From Ecdyonurus torrentis (taxonomy: Eukaryota; Arthropoda; Insecta; Ephemeroptera; Heptageniidae): DNA of 64,000 bases. The notes beneath the pieces were generated by a model. It searched no databases. It saw only the letters and a list, made by a program, of their open reading frames with translations, and was not told the DNA's origin. Position numbers and translations under genes: made by a program. This document shows, piece by piece, positions 1-13,749 of this stretch. Within the stretch, counting starts at the first letter, position 1; the number at the start of each line of letters is the position of its first letter. The stretch is from positions 37,342-101,341 of the forward strand of contig CASGGR010000033.1 of the NCBI GenBank assembly GCA_949318235.1, in the 5' to 3' direction.

Positions 1-1826
<1,826 letters not shown>

Positions 1827-2076
1827 TAAAGGGTGTCCATAATGTCTCAGAGGGTGTTTAGACGTTAATAAAACACATATGGCTCAACGTAAAATTAACT
1901 TTTGATTTATTAAATCAAAGATTGAATTATGACAATTTTGACAATCAAAACATAAATGCAATCAGATGACTAATAATCTTGCTGAATCCAAAACCGCAAA
2001 AAAAGAGAAAATTGACGTCCGATTTCCACATTTTAACGCTTGCATAGTCTGAAAAAGCAGAAAAACAGATACAGAT

Positions 2077-2274
2077 TCAAAATTTGTAAGGTCTTACTCG
2101 AGTTTTCTGAAACATTACCTCAAGGCCTCTCCACATGCGCCCATCGGTACCACGACACACGTCGAGACGAATCTCTAGTTCGCGCAACACGTTGCGGAGA
2201 GTTTGTGAAGTGATGGCCATAATAGCGGTGGTGATACGCTTTTTCAACTCACGCATGTTATTCTTTTTCGTCAT
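2077..2274 (-). pseudogene. inverted second copy of the transposase C-terminus
   Basis: A 65-codon minus-strand reading frame with ELKKRITTAIMAITSQTL and RLDVCRGT repeats, in diverged form, the C-terminal region encoded on the plus strand at about 2785-2960. It is part of the left snap-back arm, not an independent gene. The two copies differ at many positions, so the inverted duplication is old, or the arms came from two different copies. Confidence 0.75.
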
Positions 2275-2320
2275 GAAGATCTGGTCCTTGACGTAGCCTC
2301 AGAGATAAAAGTCGAGTGGC

Positions 2321-2960
2321 GTGAGATCACGAGACGAGTGCATTCCGTGTTTGTGTGATAAAGTAAAATCTAACAGAACGTGTGTCTGGGGCACTGAACG
2401 TCCAGACACAGTTCGTACGTTCGAACGTGACAGTCCCAATTTGATTGTTTGCTGCGCATTTCTGTACAATTTTGTGATCGGCCCGTCCTTCTTCCACGAG
2501 CCAACTGTCCACTGAAACAACTACCTGAAAATGCTTGAGAATTAAGCCATCTCGCAGCTGCTGCAGGCCCAGACGGAGTGGGATTACGAGCTCATCTTTC
2601 AGCAGGACGAAGTGCTCCCAAATTGGGCGCACATTGTCAGAGACGAGCGGGATTAGGTGTTTCTAGGCAGGCAGATGGCTATGTCGTGGTGGACCCATGG
2701 CGTGGGCTCCCAAGTCTTCTGATCTCACGCCACCCAACTTTTATATCTGAGGCTACGTCAAGGACCAGATCTTCAAGACGAAAGTACTTGATATGCGTGA
2801 GTTGGAGAAACGTATCACCGCCGCTATCAAGGCCATCACTCCGCAGACTCTCCGCAACGTGTCGCGCTAGCTAGAGGTTCGTCTCGAAGTGTGTCGTGCT
2901 ACCGGTGGGCGCATGTTGAGAGACCTTGAGCTAATTTTACAAAAAAACTCGAGTGAGCCC
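2321..2960 (+). pseudogene. Tc1/mariner-type transposase remnant (DDE_3-like)
   Basis: The plus strand encodes a broken transposase of the insect Tc1/mariner group. In order: a segment with RDSPNLIVCCAF and VIGPSFFHEPTV (2321-2515), a QQD motif (about 2600) that probably carries the second catalytic Asp, then a segment with WAPKSSDLTPPNF (about 2700), which holds the likely third catalytic Asp, and a C-terminal region with ELEKRITAAIKAITPQTL and RLEVCRAT (to about 2957). Stop codons interrupt it (for example after NFYI and after NVSR), frames change in the middle, and the N-terminal DNA-binding region is absent. It cannot make a working enzyme. The family assignment rests on the block order and wording of these motifs, which I recognise from insect transposases. 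Confidence 0.8.
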
Positions 2961-3215
2961 TGACAAATTCTAAATCTGTATGTGTTTTTTCAGATGATGC
3001 AAGCGTTAAAATGGGGAAATCAGACGTAAATTTATTCTTTTTATGCGGTTTTTGATGCAGCAAGATTAATAATCATCTGATTGCATTTATGTTTTGATTT
3101 TTAAAATTGTCATAATTTAAGCTTTGATTTGGTGTATCAATTATTAATTTTACGTTTAACCTTATGTGTTTTATTAACGTCTAAACACCCTCAGAGACTT
3201 TATGGACACCCTGTA

Positions 3216-4720
3216 TAATCAGAGAACTATAATATGAATTAAACTTTTAGTTATTAAAATGCATGGCCCTTTCACTCCATTAAATTATTAGTTGTTGTTT
3301 TTTTGTTTGAAATACCACTTTTGTTATATATTAATTTTTGTAAATCAATAATTAATTTCCAATAAATTATTGCTAAGATAAAAGCAATGCTTGACATATG
3401 CTCGTTATTACAAATCATAATATATGTATTTAATTTTATGTAGCAACTATAATAATTTAAAAAGCAAACATTTTACTGTCATAAAAAATTAATCTGAAAA
3501 AATTGTCTACAAGATTAAAATATATATAACATAAGTCAGGAAATTTTAATGACTGAAATCGAGTAGTCACACATCACCAGATTGACTAATAATCACAGCG
3601 AAAAAAATATAAATTTGTATGTAAGGCAGTGATTATAGGTTTTGAATCTAGCTACAATTTTGCAATGAACGAAGAAAATAAGTTTCATAATATTGAATAG
3701 TACAAAAAGATATTAAAAATTCCTTTAATAATATAATGCGTAAGTTATTGTTTGTAATAACAAAAAGGAAAAAAAAATCGCATAAATATATTCAATATGC
3801 ACGGACAAAAAAAACAATACAATACAATTGTGCTTTATCTCTATTTTAGAACAATTTGTTTAATACAGCATAATTTATTAAATACTGCATAATAACTGTG
3901 TTAAAATAACATAAATATTACGTTGTTCAACATAATAAACTATGTTTTACACGTTTAATTACACTAAAAAGTAATTAATGTTTTATTATTTTTCGAACGT
4001 AACAATAAATCGTACGTATCAGCAGTGAAGGTAAAGCATAATCAATTTTAATAACAGTTCCCATAAAATATGATACTTAGTTTGATACAGCCACTACACA
4101 ATTTTATTCTGTGCAAGATAGTTTAGCACCGTTATAAAACTGGCTATGTTTTTGATTAAATTATAATTGCTTTAGAATGTTGGCTATGTGCCCATAATAA
4201 TAAGAAAAAAAATAATTGGCAAATGTTCTAATTGCAAAATGTGGTATTTTTGTATATATTGCACTAAAAAAATACATTGTTCTCTTTGCTTTATTAATTT
4301 TTTGAAAACGATATAAGAAAATTTTTAAATCCAAAGTCAACAACAGTTACACCTTGTAAGACAGTCAGCATTTTATAAAAAAAAATTCCAAAAAAAAATT
4401 AAATTATTATAAAATAAAAATTTTACAAACGCATTTCTTGCTTAGAAATACGTTATATGATATTTGGAACTTTAATTTTCAATATATGACTAGGAAATAC
4501 AAGAGCTTCCACAATAAGTTTATCTGAACTATTCACATGCGCTAAATTGTATAAAAATACCTGCTTCATACTATATTAACAATGTTGAAGGGGTAGCTCG
4601 GCGTATTTCCCCGCTGTCCCTACCTTTTACTTTGTGACCAAACTTGTTTTGTAAATATAGCTGTATTGTAAAGAATATTAGCTTTTTTTTCTTTATTCCT
4701 TTTTTTTTATTTTCTTTCGA
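3216..4720. other. AT-rich non-coding DNA
   Basis: No gene or structured element recognised. A 60-codon frame at 4161-4343 has no distinguishing features. Confidence 0.5.
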
Positions 4721-5390
4721 ATTTGGACATATCGAAAGATAAGAAATTTTTTATTGCTGTCACAAATATTTGTTGCTGTTGTTTTTGTCTATTATTTAAT
4801 GCCTGAAAGTCTCGACATCTGCCATTTTTTAGTTAAAAAATAATTTTTTAAGTATGTTGCACAATGTGTACAAAGCTACGCTATAGTATTTTCTTACCCT
4901 TGCCGTTTATTGCTAACATGACGTTTATCAAAATTTGTTAGATACTTATTATATTATTTGATCAAATCCTAAAATATGGCTTATATGTTGTTTTTTTCTA
5001 ATTGGACATATCTAAAAATTATAAAACATCCGGTTTTGTTACAAATATTTGTTGCTGTTATTTTTGTCTATTATTTAATGCCTGGGAGTCTCGATATTTG
5101 CCATTTTTTAAAGAAAAAACATTTGGTAGTGTTACAAATATTTGTTGCTGTTGACTTTGTCTATTTTTTATTACCTAAAATTCTCAACATTTGCCATTTT
5201 TAATTAAAAAAATTTATTATTTTATAATTTTAAACAATTTGTATAAGGCTGCGCTATAGTATTTTTGTACCCTTTTCCGTTTATTGCAAACATTAAGTTT
5301 ATCACAATTTTTTAGATACTTATTATGGGTATTATATTATTTTATCAAGTCCTAAAATTTGGCTTATATGATTTTTTTGCAATCAAAATA
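4721..5390. repeat. partial tandem repeat of about 280 bases
   Basis: A block beginning near TTTGGACATATC (4721) recurs at about 5001. A core with CAAATATTTGTTGCTGTT occurs at about 4764, 5041 and 5135. A second core (GCTATAGTATTTT, then CCGTTTATTGC) occurs at about 4879 and 5255. The order suggests two diverged units of about 280-370 bases plus an extra partial copy of the first core. The 75-codon frame at 4976-5203 spans the repeat and is not a convincing gene. Confidence 0.7.
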
Positions 5391-8302
5391 AATATACACT
5401 TTTAAAATCATTGTTTTCGAAATTACTCAAAAAAATTCATTTTTTGTTAATAATTAACCAGAAATGTTTAAAACTAATCTGAAATAATGTGTGACACATG
5501 TGCCTTACGTGAAACTAAAAAATAATTTTTTGTTATTTGTTTCTTAACTACAGTGCTATTGTAAACTTGAAAACATCTATATTTTAGATACGAGATTACT
5601 ATTTGACTTTGTCGATATATTAACATAGGAGTAAAAAAATCATCTTGAGACAATTTAACCCAAAATCGGGGAATTTTAGATAAATGTAATGTTAAAAACT
5701 AATGTTGAAATTATACAATTATTACAAATAATTCAAAATAAGGCTAAAGCTATGTTGTTTTGTTCCCCCTCCCTTAAGTGTATTACATTGAATATCCCTA
5801 TACTACCTGGTAAGAGTGGACGGTTTTTATTGTAGGTGCCACTACTCTTTTATACTTTTTTTGAGAAAAAAGCAAGCTAGCGAAATGAAATAAAATGCAT
5901 AATAATCCTTATAAAATTTCCCATCACTTTTTTCTAAAATTAATTGCAAAAAAATTCGCCGTTAAAAAGTTCGCGGCGTCAGAAATTGGCCAAATTTATA
6001 AAAAATGTAAATTGTGCTAATTACATTAATAAATTATTATTATATATGATTTTTGTAATTTCTTATTGGATCAAATTCTTAAGCATTCCATTGATATGTT
6101 TATCTTTATTCCAGGCTTAGTAGTTAATTTTAAAAAAATATTTTTGATAAGCATTTTTTTGGGACATACTCAAATTTGGGCATGATCCACCCAGACATAA
6201 GGTAGGAACTATTTTTGGTTGTTTACTATACAGTCCAGATTACGTATTCTAAGATTGAGCTTGTTATTAATTTTTTCCAAAGGCCCATGTGCTAAATCAC
6301 ATAAGCGCTAGCCTATCACCAAATTTTTTGAAATTGATTATTTACATTATATGCCTTTACATCATTTAATATTATACAATTTACTCTATTATTATACAAC
6401 ATATTATAAAACATAAAACATACTCTGTGTGTTTATTTACACAATATGTGGGGTTTGTGTTTTACGAAGCACATATATATTTTCTTTAATAACTGGAAGA
6501 AAATAATTTATGCAAAAAAAGTAGTTAAATAATTAAATTAAATTTGCTCATAAACGTATAATACAATGAGGTATTCTTTATTTTAATTTGCAAATTTTAA
6601 ATGATAATGGCATTTATAATATTAATACGATATCAAAAAGAAAAACTATTAACAACATAAGTAACAAACTGAATATTTCAGGGTATGTTTTTTAGTAGTA
6701 TAATAGCCCCATAAAATAGTAGTATAAAATTATATCATAGGAACTTATTTTATATAAACATAAATAATTATAAAAGCATTTAATTTTTAAGGTTTATCCT
6801 CTATTTATATCATCGTAGCATAAATATTACTTAATTAGAACCACATAAATCATTATGTTGTACAAACTTATATTTATGCAATTCTTTAACACATTAATTA
6901 TGCATTATATATTATAAATTATTCTGTATTGAACAAATTGTGCTGCAGTTTAGCTATAGCATAATATATATATTAAGTATTAATTTTTTTCCTGGCATAC
7001 TGAATATATTTATGCGCTTTTTTTTCTTATAATTTTAATGAATAAATCAGGAAATAACCCTTAGAGGTTAAAGTTTAATATATAAATTTAATAACTTAAT
7101 GCAATATATATACATAATATACATAATTATAAGAATTTTCAACAACTTTTTCAGTTTTATGAAAAAACAAATTCTTCCATAGCAAGAAACTAGATTCATT
7201 TGAAACAAGTTATTACGGCTTTATACATCCTATTTATTTTATTTCTTTTCCTGTAATTTTTAGTAACTTTGATTACGTATGACCACTCGATTTAAGTATT
7301 TTAATTTTTCTCTGCCTTTTAGATTGTTATTATTTCGACAGTTTTTTTTACATTTACTTGTTTCAGAGTTTAAAGCAGCCTCCTAAATAACAGGCATGCT
7401 GGCCAAAATACTCTGTTAGACAAGCAGGCTGACTGACTATGGCAATAAGTCGGGCAGGCAGGAATTTTAATTGCTTATTTAAGACGCTGAACTTGCTTAA
7501 TAGAGTGCAATTGCATTGCAGACCAGCTGCAGAAAAGTCTAGCATATTTCAGGCAACAAACATATATATATTTCTCCTCTCGTTTCGACAGTGACGGCAT
7601 CTCATACATACTTTGAATGTTATTCACCTGCGGAACACTTGATTGATTTTAACAATTTATTATGTTTGTATAATTATATTATTGTAATTTTTATTATACT
7701 CGATCTCCCTTAGAAAAAAATTTAATATATATGTTATATTAATAAAAATATATTTTTCAAATAATACTATAAAATGCCTAGACCCTGAAACATCTTCCAT
7801 TTCTTCCAGTCATGATAAAAATACACCTAAATATTTTGCCAAATAAATCAGGAGCAGTGGCGTAATGCTGGCCCTTAACCAAATAAAGCATGAAAATATA
7901 CTAAAGCTTTGCATTGCTTCACGTACTTTGCACCTTCATATGGTCCAAACAAAGCAGAAAAATATTGTAATAGTTTAACACATATAATATTAAATATATT
8001 TTGTAATAATGAATAATTTCAGAATAAACCTGCACTTATGGACGATGCAACATTAAAACAGACAGTCTATATTATACTCATTGTATTCGTATTCTTTCTA
8101 TCTTTTTGCTCTATATGGCAGAAGAATCTATTATCAAATAGAGATGGCAGAGTTCAAAGGGAAATTCATTGATGCTTTTGTGCTGGACATTGATGCTTCT
8201 GCTGAGGACGTGTCTGTTTTCTTATAGATGAAGATGCTGACGTAACTTTCAAAGACGTATCTGCATCTTCTCATAAATATAACTTTTATAAAATATATTA
8301 TA
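5391..8302. other. AT-rich non-coding DNA
   Basis: No element with clear ends was seen. A 27-codon ATG frame at 8143-8226 (MAEFKGKFIDAF start, acidic, ending in a stop) is followed in another frame by a similar acidic stretch with DEDADVTFKDVSAS. This might be a decayed coding scrap, but it is too short to name. Confidence 0.4.
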
Positions 8303-8345
8303 ATATTTGTTCATTACATTGGGGTTACGTTCCGTTTTTCTTGTG
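8303..8345 (+). repeat. left copy of a short direct repeat around the large palindrome
   Basis: TAATATTTGTTCATT, then a GGGGTTACGTTCC-type core and TTTTTCTTGTGGTC, recurs in the same orientation at about 11057-11105, on the far side of the 2.16 kb palindrome. The internal matches are imperfect. Confidence 0.6.
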
Positions 8346-8433
8346 GTCGTTTAACCCAAATTTTTATAAACCTTTCTTCTTAATTAATGCATGTTCAATA
8401 TTGTATAGTAGTAAATATTAATAATACTGCAGC

Positions 8434-10596
8434 ATGAAGCTTTCTAACAAAATGACGGTTGGTTCAAAATTTGACCCTGAGCGAATTACGGCAACAGTGT
8501 TGTGGGGACCAGGTTCAAATAAACGCAATTGAGTGCATAGGAGAGCGTATTGATTTTGATTTAATTAAAATAGAAAGAAGTAAAAAGTCGCGGTTTTCGG
8601 TCGTGGTCTGATTAGATGAACACCTTAGCTTTCGATTGATATGATTTTGGCTCCAAAAAATTAATTATTATTAATAAACACAGGTAGTTAAAAAATACCT
8701 TATGAATAGTGCTGATATAAAAATTGTTGTCATTCGAATTTAAAAGAAACTAAAATCATGAAAATTGGTACAAAGGTAGATCAATACATTAATCATAAGT
8801 TATCAAAAGGTTATTAACTTACCCAGCCCTAAAGTGTGTAAAAGGGGTAGTGAACCCCGAAAATTAAAATAGTCCGATTTCAAAAGTTTTAACAATGTTG
8901 ATGGGGTAAAGTGTCCCGCCTAAGAAGACTGTGATATTAATTTTTGGTAATTTCTACTTCTAACCGATCAGGGGTAAATTTCAAATTTGTAGGTATTCAA
9001 CAAACAAAACGTTGTTTCCGGGATTTCTGGACTTGCTGAAGACAATGATGCATACAAAAATTCTATCTTCAACCCCTAAAGAGCAAGGGGTAGTTTTAAC
9101 CCTAATTTCTAATTAAACCAAAATTAAAAATAAAAGTATCATTTCCGGTGAAAAGCAAAGTGCTAAAAATATAAGTGGTAGTTTCGAATTTTTATCTTCC
9201 ACCCCTAACGTGCTTGGGGGTAGTTTCACCCTTAAATTAAATTTAAATAAAATTGGCCATCAAAAAATCATTTCTGAGCTAAAAAATATGCTGAAGATGA
9301 TAGTCTGGTTTAAAAATTCTATCTTTAATCCCTAGCGCGCTAGGGGTAGTTTCACCTTAATTTTTGAAATAATTAATATAGACTATAAATGTGTCGATTT
9401 AGGGGTTAAAAACTCTTCTGAAGACGATGGTGACACTTAGAAATTTTTATCTTCAACCCCTAACCTGCTGAGGGTATTTTTTTTAGCTTTTTTTGGTAAT
9501 CAAATTAAAAATATTGGCAAAAACTACCCCCAGCAAGTAAGGGTTTGAAAATAAAAATTCCTAAGTGTCACTATCGTTTTCAGAAGAGTTTTTAAACCCA
9601 AAATCGACACCTTTATAGTCTATATTAATGATTCCAAAAATTAGGGTGAAACTACCCCTAGCGCGCTAGGGGTTGAAGATAGAGTTTTTTTAAACCTCAC
9701 TTACGTCTTCAGCATATTTTTTTACCTTAGAATTGACACTTTGATGGCCTGATTTTATTTAAATTTCATTTAAGGGTGAAAACTACCCCCTAGCACGTTA
9801 GGGGTGGAAGATAAAAATTCGAAACTACCACTTATATTTTTAGCACTTTGCTGTTTACCGGAAATGACACTTCTATTTTTGATTTTGGTTTAATTGGAAA
9901 TTAGGGTTAAAACTACCCCTTGCTCTTTAGGGGTTAAAGCTAGAACTTTTTTGTATGCATCATTGTCTTCAGCAAGTCCAGAAACCCTGGAAACAACGTT
10001 TTGTTTGTTGAAAACCTACAAATTCGAAATGATGCAATTTTAAGGGTAAACTACCCCTTAGATCGGTTAGAAGTAGAAATTAACAAAAATTAATATCACA
10101 GTCTTCTTAAGCGGGTCACTTTACCCCACCAACATTGTTAAAACTTTTGAAATCGGATTACTTTAATTTTCCGGGGTTAACTATCCCTTTTACACCCTTT
10201 AGGGGTTAATTAGGTAATTAACCTTTTGAAATCTTATGACTAAGGTATTGATTTACCTTTGTACCAATTTTCATGATTCTAGTTCATTTTAAATTCGAAT
10301 GACAACAATATTTATATCAGCACTATTTATAAGGTATTTTTAAGTACCTGTGTTAATTAATAATAATTAATTTTTTGGTGCAAAATCATATCAAACGAAA
10401 GCTAAGTAGTTCATCTAATCAGAAAACGACCTAAAACCGTGACGTTTTACCTGTTTCTATTTTCAATAAATCAAAATCAATACGCTCTCCTATGCACTCC
10501 ATTGCTTTTATTTGAATCTGGTCCCCACGACACTGTTGCCGTAATTAGCTCAAGGTAAAATTTTGAACCAACCGTAATTTCGTTAGAAAGCTTCAT
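8434..10596. mobile_element. 2.16 kb near-palindrome, foldback-type element
   Basis: ATGAAGCTTTCTAAC at 8434 is mirrored by GTTAGAAAGCTTCAT ending at 10596, and the two ~1.05 kb arms stay recognisably complementary to a small centre near 9515. Within each arm a unit of about 120 bases recurs about four times. Each unit has CCCCTAA-type and AGGGGTAGTTTCACCC-type motifs separated by AT-rich spacer, for example near 9070, 9200, 9320 and 9440. No coding capacity is seen. Arms made of subrepeats recall Foldback-type DNA elements, but no clear target duplication was identified. The arms differ by scattered substitutions and small indels, so it is not an assembly mirror artefact. Confidence 0.75.
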
Positions 10597-12563
10597 AGGA
10601 CATTTCCCAAAATAGCAATTCAGAGATAGGGGACGATAATCGGGAAATTTAGTAAAACATTTAAAAACATATATAATGCAATTTATTAGATTTAAAATAC
10701 AAAAAAAGAATATGAAAACAAAAAAACAATTTAGACAACTAATATATATTAATAAATAATGTCCAAATAGCAATGTTTTTATCTTGTCCGCTGTCATACT
10801 ACAATAAAAACAGTGAGTTAACAGCATCTCGTAAAGCGGAAAATGGAGAGACGAGTTGTGAAAGTAATTTGAGAAAGTTATTTACGTTCAAAAAACAACA
10901 TTTTGACTAAAGCTAAAACACAATTTTTATTCATTGATCACATACAAATGATGTAACAGTATTTAATTACATTAATATATTTACCATCTGTAAAATCATA
11001 ATATGTTATGTCTAAAATTGTTATAATAAAAAAAAAGGCTTTAATAAAATAAATTTTAATATTTGTTCATTTAACAGGGGTAACGTTCCATTTTTCTTGT
11101 GGTCTTTCATTAAAAGTTAATTTTCCCAATACCGATCCATAGAACCTTTTCCAAAAATAGCACTCCGGAGATTTTTCGGGAAATTATATTAGAGTATTGG
11201 AGAGTTTACAAAGTTAAGCTATGAGAATTATTATTAACGTAACAATATTTTAGAAGCAGAAAATAAGTATCAAATTAATTTTTACAATCAGTCACCTAAG
11301 TTTATTCTTAAAAAACAAAAATCGTTTCATTGATGATGAAGAATTTTCAAGATTTGTGCGTACGTTCAAAGCCAAGCAAATATTAAATATAATTTGCATT
11401 TATATTTGCTTATGGCTATTTGTAACGCTCACAAATATTGGAAATGCTTCATTATTATTTGAAAGACTTTTAGTTTTAAGAATGAAGAATTTCAAAAATT
11501 ATGATGACTTTTCAGATTTTATTTTTCGGCTCTTATTATTATTATTTTTTAATTGTTATCACTCTTTTTAACGAATGCGAGTCCCAACGGAAGTCAAATT
11601 CAGTAGCAGCCATTAAATTTTTTATTTTGTTCTATAAATAAAACTTTTGGGAGCACAAAATTTAAAGATTGATTTTTTGTCCTAAAATTATTATTCATAT
11701 TTTTTGAACGTACAAGGATTAGGCTAATTGTTACACAATAGCAGAATTGCAAAAGAAAGAGTTGAAAAATAAACAGGTTCAGAACCTTACAATACCATCA
11801 AAGTGATAGCAGATTACTTTCTTATGTTTTGATTTAAAACGTAATGTTTTGTGGGTGCATCAAGCATATTGAAATAAGAAAAGTTTCCTCATACTTAAAT
11901 TTTACTGCGGCCTTTAATTTGCATTTTGAGGACTTTATACGAGCTTAAACGTCTTTATAAGCTTTTGTTTATCTGATATGAAGCATTTTGATGACGATGA
12001 AAAAATAATTTGTTGAAGTTCAGGAAAACAAAAGCTTTTAGTAAAATCCAGTAAAATTTTGAGTCAGGAAATTTTTTAACTAGAATTATACATGCTTCAT
12101 TCCCTCAAAAGAAAACATTGTTAAAACAAGACATAGGAACACAAAATCGTCTGCTAGCACTTTGTTAGTATTTTGTGCTTTCTGCCTTTTTTTCCAACTT
12201 AACGCCTAACAAGTTGTTCACTATGTGTTATTTATTTTATACGTCTTAAATTTACACAATTTATTGGAAAGACGTAACTTTTACTTCTAACAACCTTTTT
12301 TCTGTAATATTTTGTTTATAAACAAAATTTACAAAAATGTTTGTCATAAAAAATTAGTATGACAGACAGATCGATCAGTTTTATATTTTAATCATCGAAA
12401 TTTTTGCTCTAATAAAAGCATGAAACAAGTAGGAAAAGATTTCTGTTAAGTTTAAATATATATAATGAAACCAAACGTTTTTTTGTTTATAGTTGGCGTC
12501 TTATAGTTGGTACCTTTCATTTTAGCTAAGAAGAATTTTTTATATTATTGATGAAACTTCATA
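10597..12563. other. AT-rich non-coding DNA between two elements
   Basis: Holds the repeat pairs noted at 11057. A ~60 base block at about 10805-10870 (AACAGTGAG, GCATCTCG, GACGAG, TGTGAAA) is also found near 60665. Reading frames at 10477-10827 and 11356-11571 show no recognisable domain. Confidence 0.45.
11057..11105 (+). repeat. right copy of the short direct repeat around the palindrome
   Basis: Matches 8303-8345 in the same orientation. A second nearby pair (about 10600-10655 and 11148-11195, both with an AATAGCA core and CGGGAAATT) shows that this flank has its own internal duplication. Confidence 0.55.
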
Positions 12564-12565
12564 TA

Positions 12566-13482
12566 CGAGGGTCATTCCAAAAGTTCGCGACCTCGCATAT
12601 AGATTGCATGCACATGTGCAATTTTTTTTTTCACATTATTAGCTGTTCTTTGGTTGTTTGTATTTCAAATTTCAAGTCTCTAGCATAATTTTTTATTTTT
12701 TGGTGGCGACTTTTGTGAGACAATGTCAGGTGATATGGAAAAGTGGACCAAAACTGAGTGGACCAAATCGTGTTTCCATTGTTTTGATTGTTCTTTGGTC
12801 TCTGGGGTAACGTAGTGAACCCAAGTTTCATCACCAGTCACCAACAACGCAAAAAGTTACGTTTGTTGCGTCGCAAGATCGCTAAAGTGGACCTACATAC
12901 CCTGGCACGCTCACGTTTTGCTCATCAGACACCCGTTTTGCGGCAGCCATCTTGCGGACAGCTTTTTCATGTAGAGATGCTAGGTTAAAATTTCATTAAC
13001 CGCTCTTAATGACATGCCTAGATCCTCAGCTATGTCGGACACCTTCAATCGTCGATTTTCAAGCACTTTTTTGTGTACTTTTTTAATGTTTTTTTCAGTA
13101 ACAGCTGATTTGGGCCTGCCACTACGGGGGTCATCTTCAATACTCAATCTACCACGTCTAAATTCAGCTGCCCACTTCTTTGTTGTGGTATATGATGGAG
13201 CACATTCCCCCAACGTGTTCAATAAATCCTCATGAATCTCAATCGTTCTCATTTTTTTCTGCACCAGATATTTTATGACAGTACGAGTCTCAGTTTTGGT
13301 CCACTTTTCAATATCACCTGACATTGTCCCACAAAAGTCGCCACCAAAAAATAACAAATTATGCTAGAGACTTAAAATTTGAAATACAAACCACGAAAGA
13401 ACAGCTGATGATGTGACAAAAAAATTTTGCGCATGCGCATGCCATCTATATGCGAGGTCGCGAACTTTTGGAATGACCCTCG
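12566..13482 (-). mobile_element. mariner element with duplicated 5' end (snap-back)
   Basis: CGAGGGTCATTCCAAAAGTT at the left end and its inverse at the right end are flanked by TA (12564-12565 and 13483-13484). About 200 bases at the left are an inverted copy of the right (5') end. The copy includes the untranslated leader and the first codons of the transposase: an ATGTCAGGTGATATGG start is visible on the plus strand near 12724. The element has lost its true 3' end and consists of a 5' end, part of the transposase gene on the minus strand, and a second 5' end. Length is about 917 bases, against about 1.3 kb for a full mariner. Confidence 0.88.
12770..13324 (-). pseudogene. mariner transposase, N-terminal part and start of catalytic domain
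   Basis: The frame starts at the ATG at 13322-13324 (MSGDIEKWTKTE). The first ~113 residues form the paired helix-turn-helix DNA-binding region of mariner/SETMAR-type transposases: an N-terminal helix set, the linker with DDPRSGRPKSAVTE, and a second HTH with LKVSDIAEDLGMS. After a deletion and stop codons comes the block TGDETWVHYVTPETKEQSK (about 12780-12840), which carries the first catalytic Asp. The remainder, with the second and third catalytic residues, is gone. The reading then runs into the inverted 5' end copy. It is non-functional. I could not assign the mariner subfamily with confidence. Confidence 0.85.
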
Positions 13483-13749
13483 TATTTTTAACACTTTAAG
13501 AGCATATAAGTGAGATATCAGTTCCAACAAAAAATTACCTTCAGAATTTTTTTATTTCAAATGCAAAATTTTTGGCCCTTCACAGACCTGCTGTGGGGGG
13601 GGGTCCGGAACCCTAAAACCCCTCTTGTAAATACGCTTTTGCATATATATTATTATTATATTATATTAATTAAAATATTCAGCACATAATACTTTATGAT
13701 GTTCCAAGCTTATAGTAACATTTAAACTCTACAAATAAGTGATTTTCAA

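Larger units (their letters stand above)
1829..3213 (+). mobile_element. Tc1/mariner-type element with snap-back ends
   Basis: The left end (AAGGGTGTCCATAATGTCTC) and the inverted right end (CAGGGTGTCCATAAAGTCTC) are terminal inverted repeats flanked by TA on both sides (1827-1828 and 3214-3215). The similarity is not limited to a short TIR. About 500 bases on the left (1829 to about 2335) are an inverted, diverged copy of about 500 bases on the right (about 2711-3213), including the 3' part of the transposase gene. Both ends therefore derive from the 3' end of one element. A unique core of about 375 bases between them holds the middle of the transposase. The element is related in protein sequence to the copies at 46208 and 49543. 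Confidence 0.85.
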
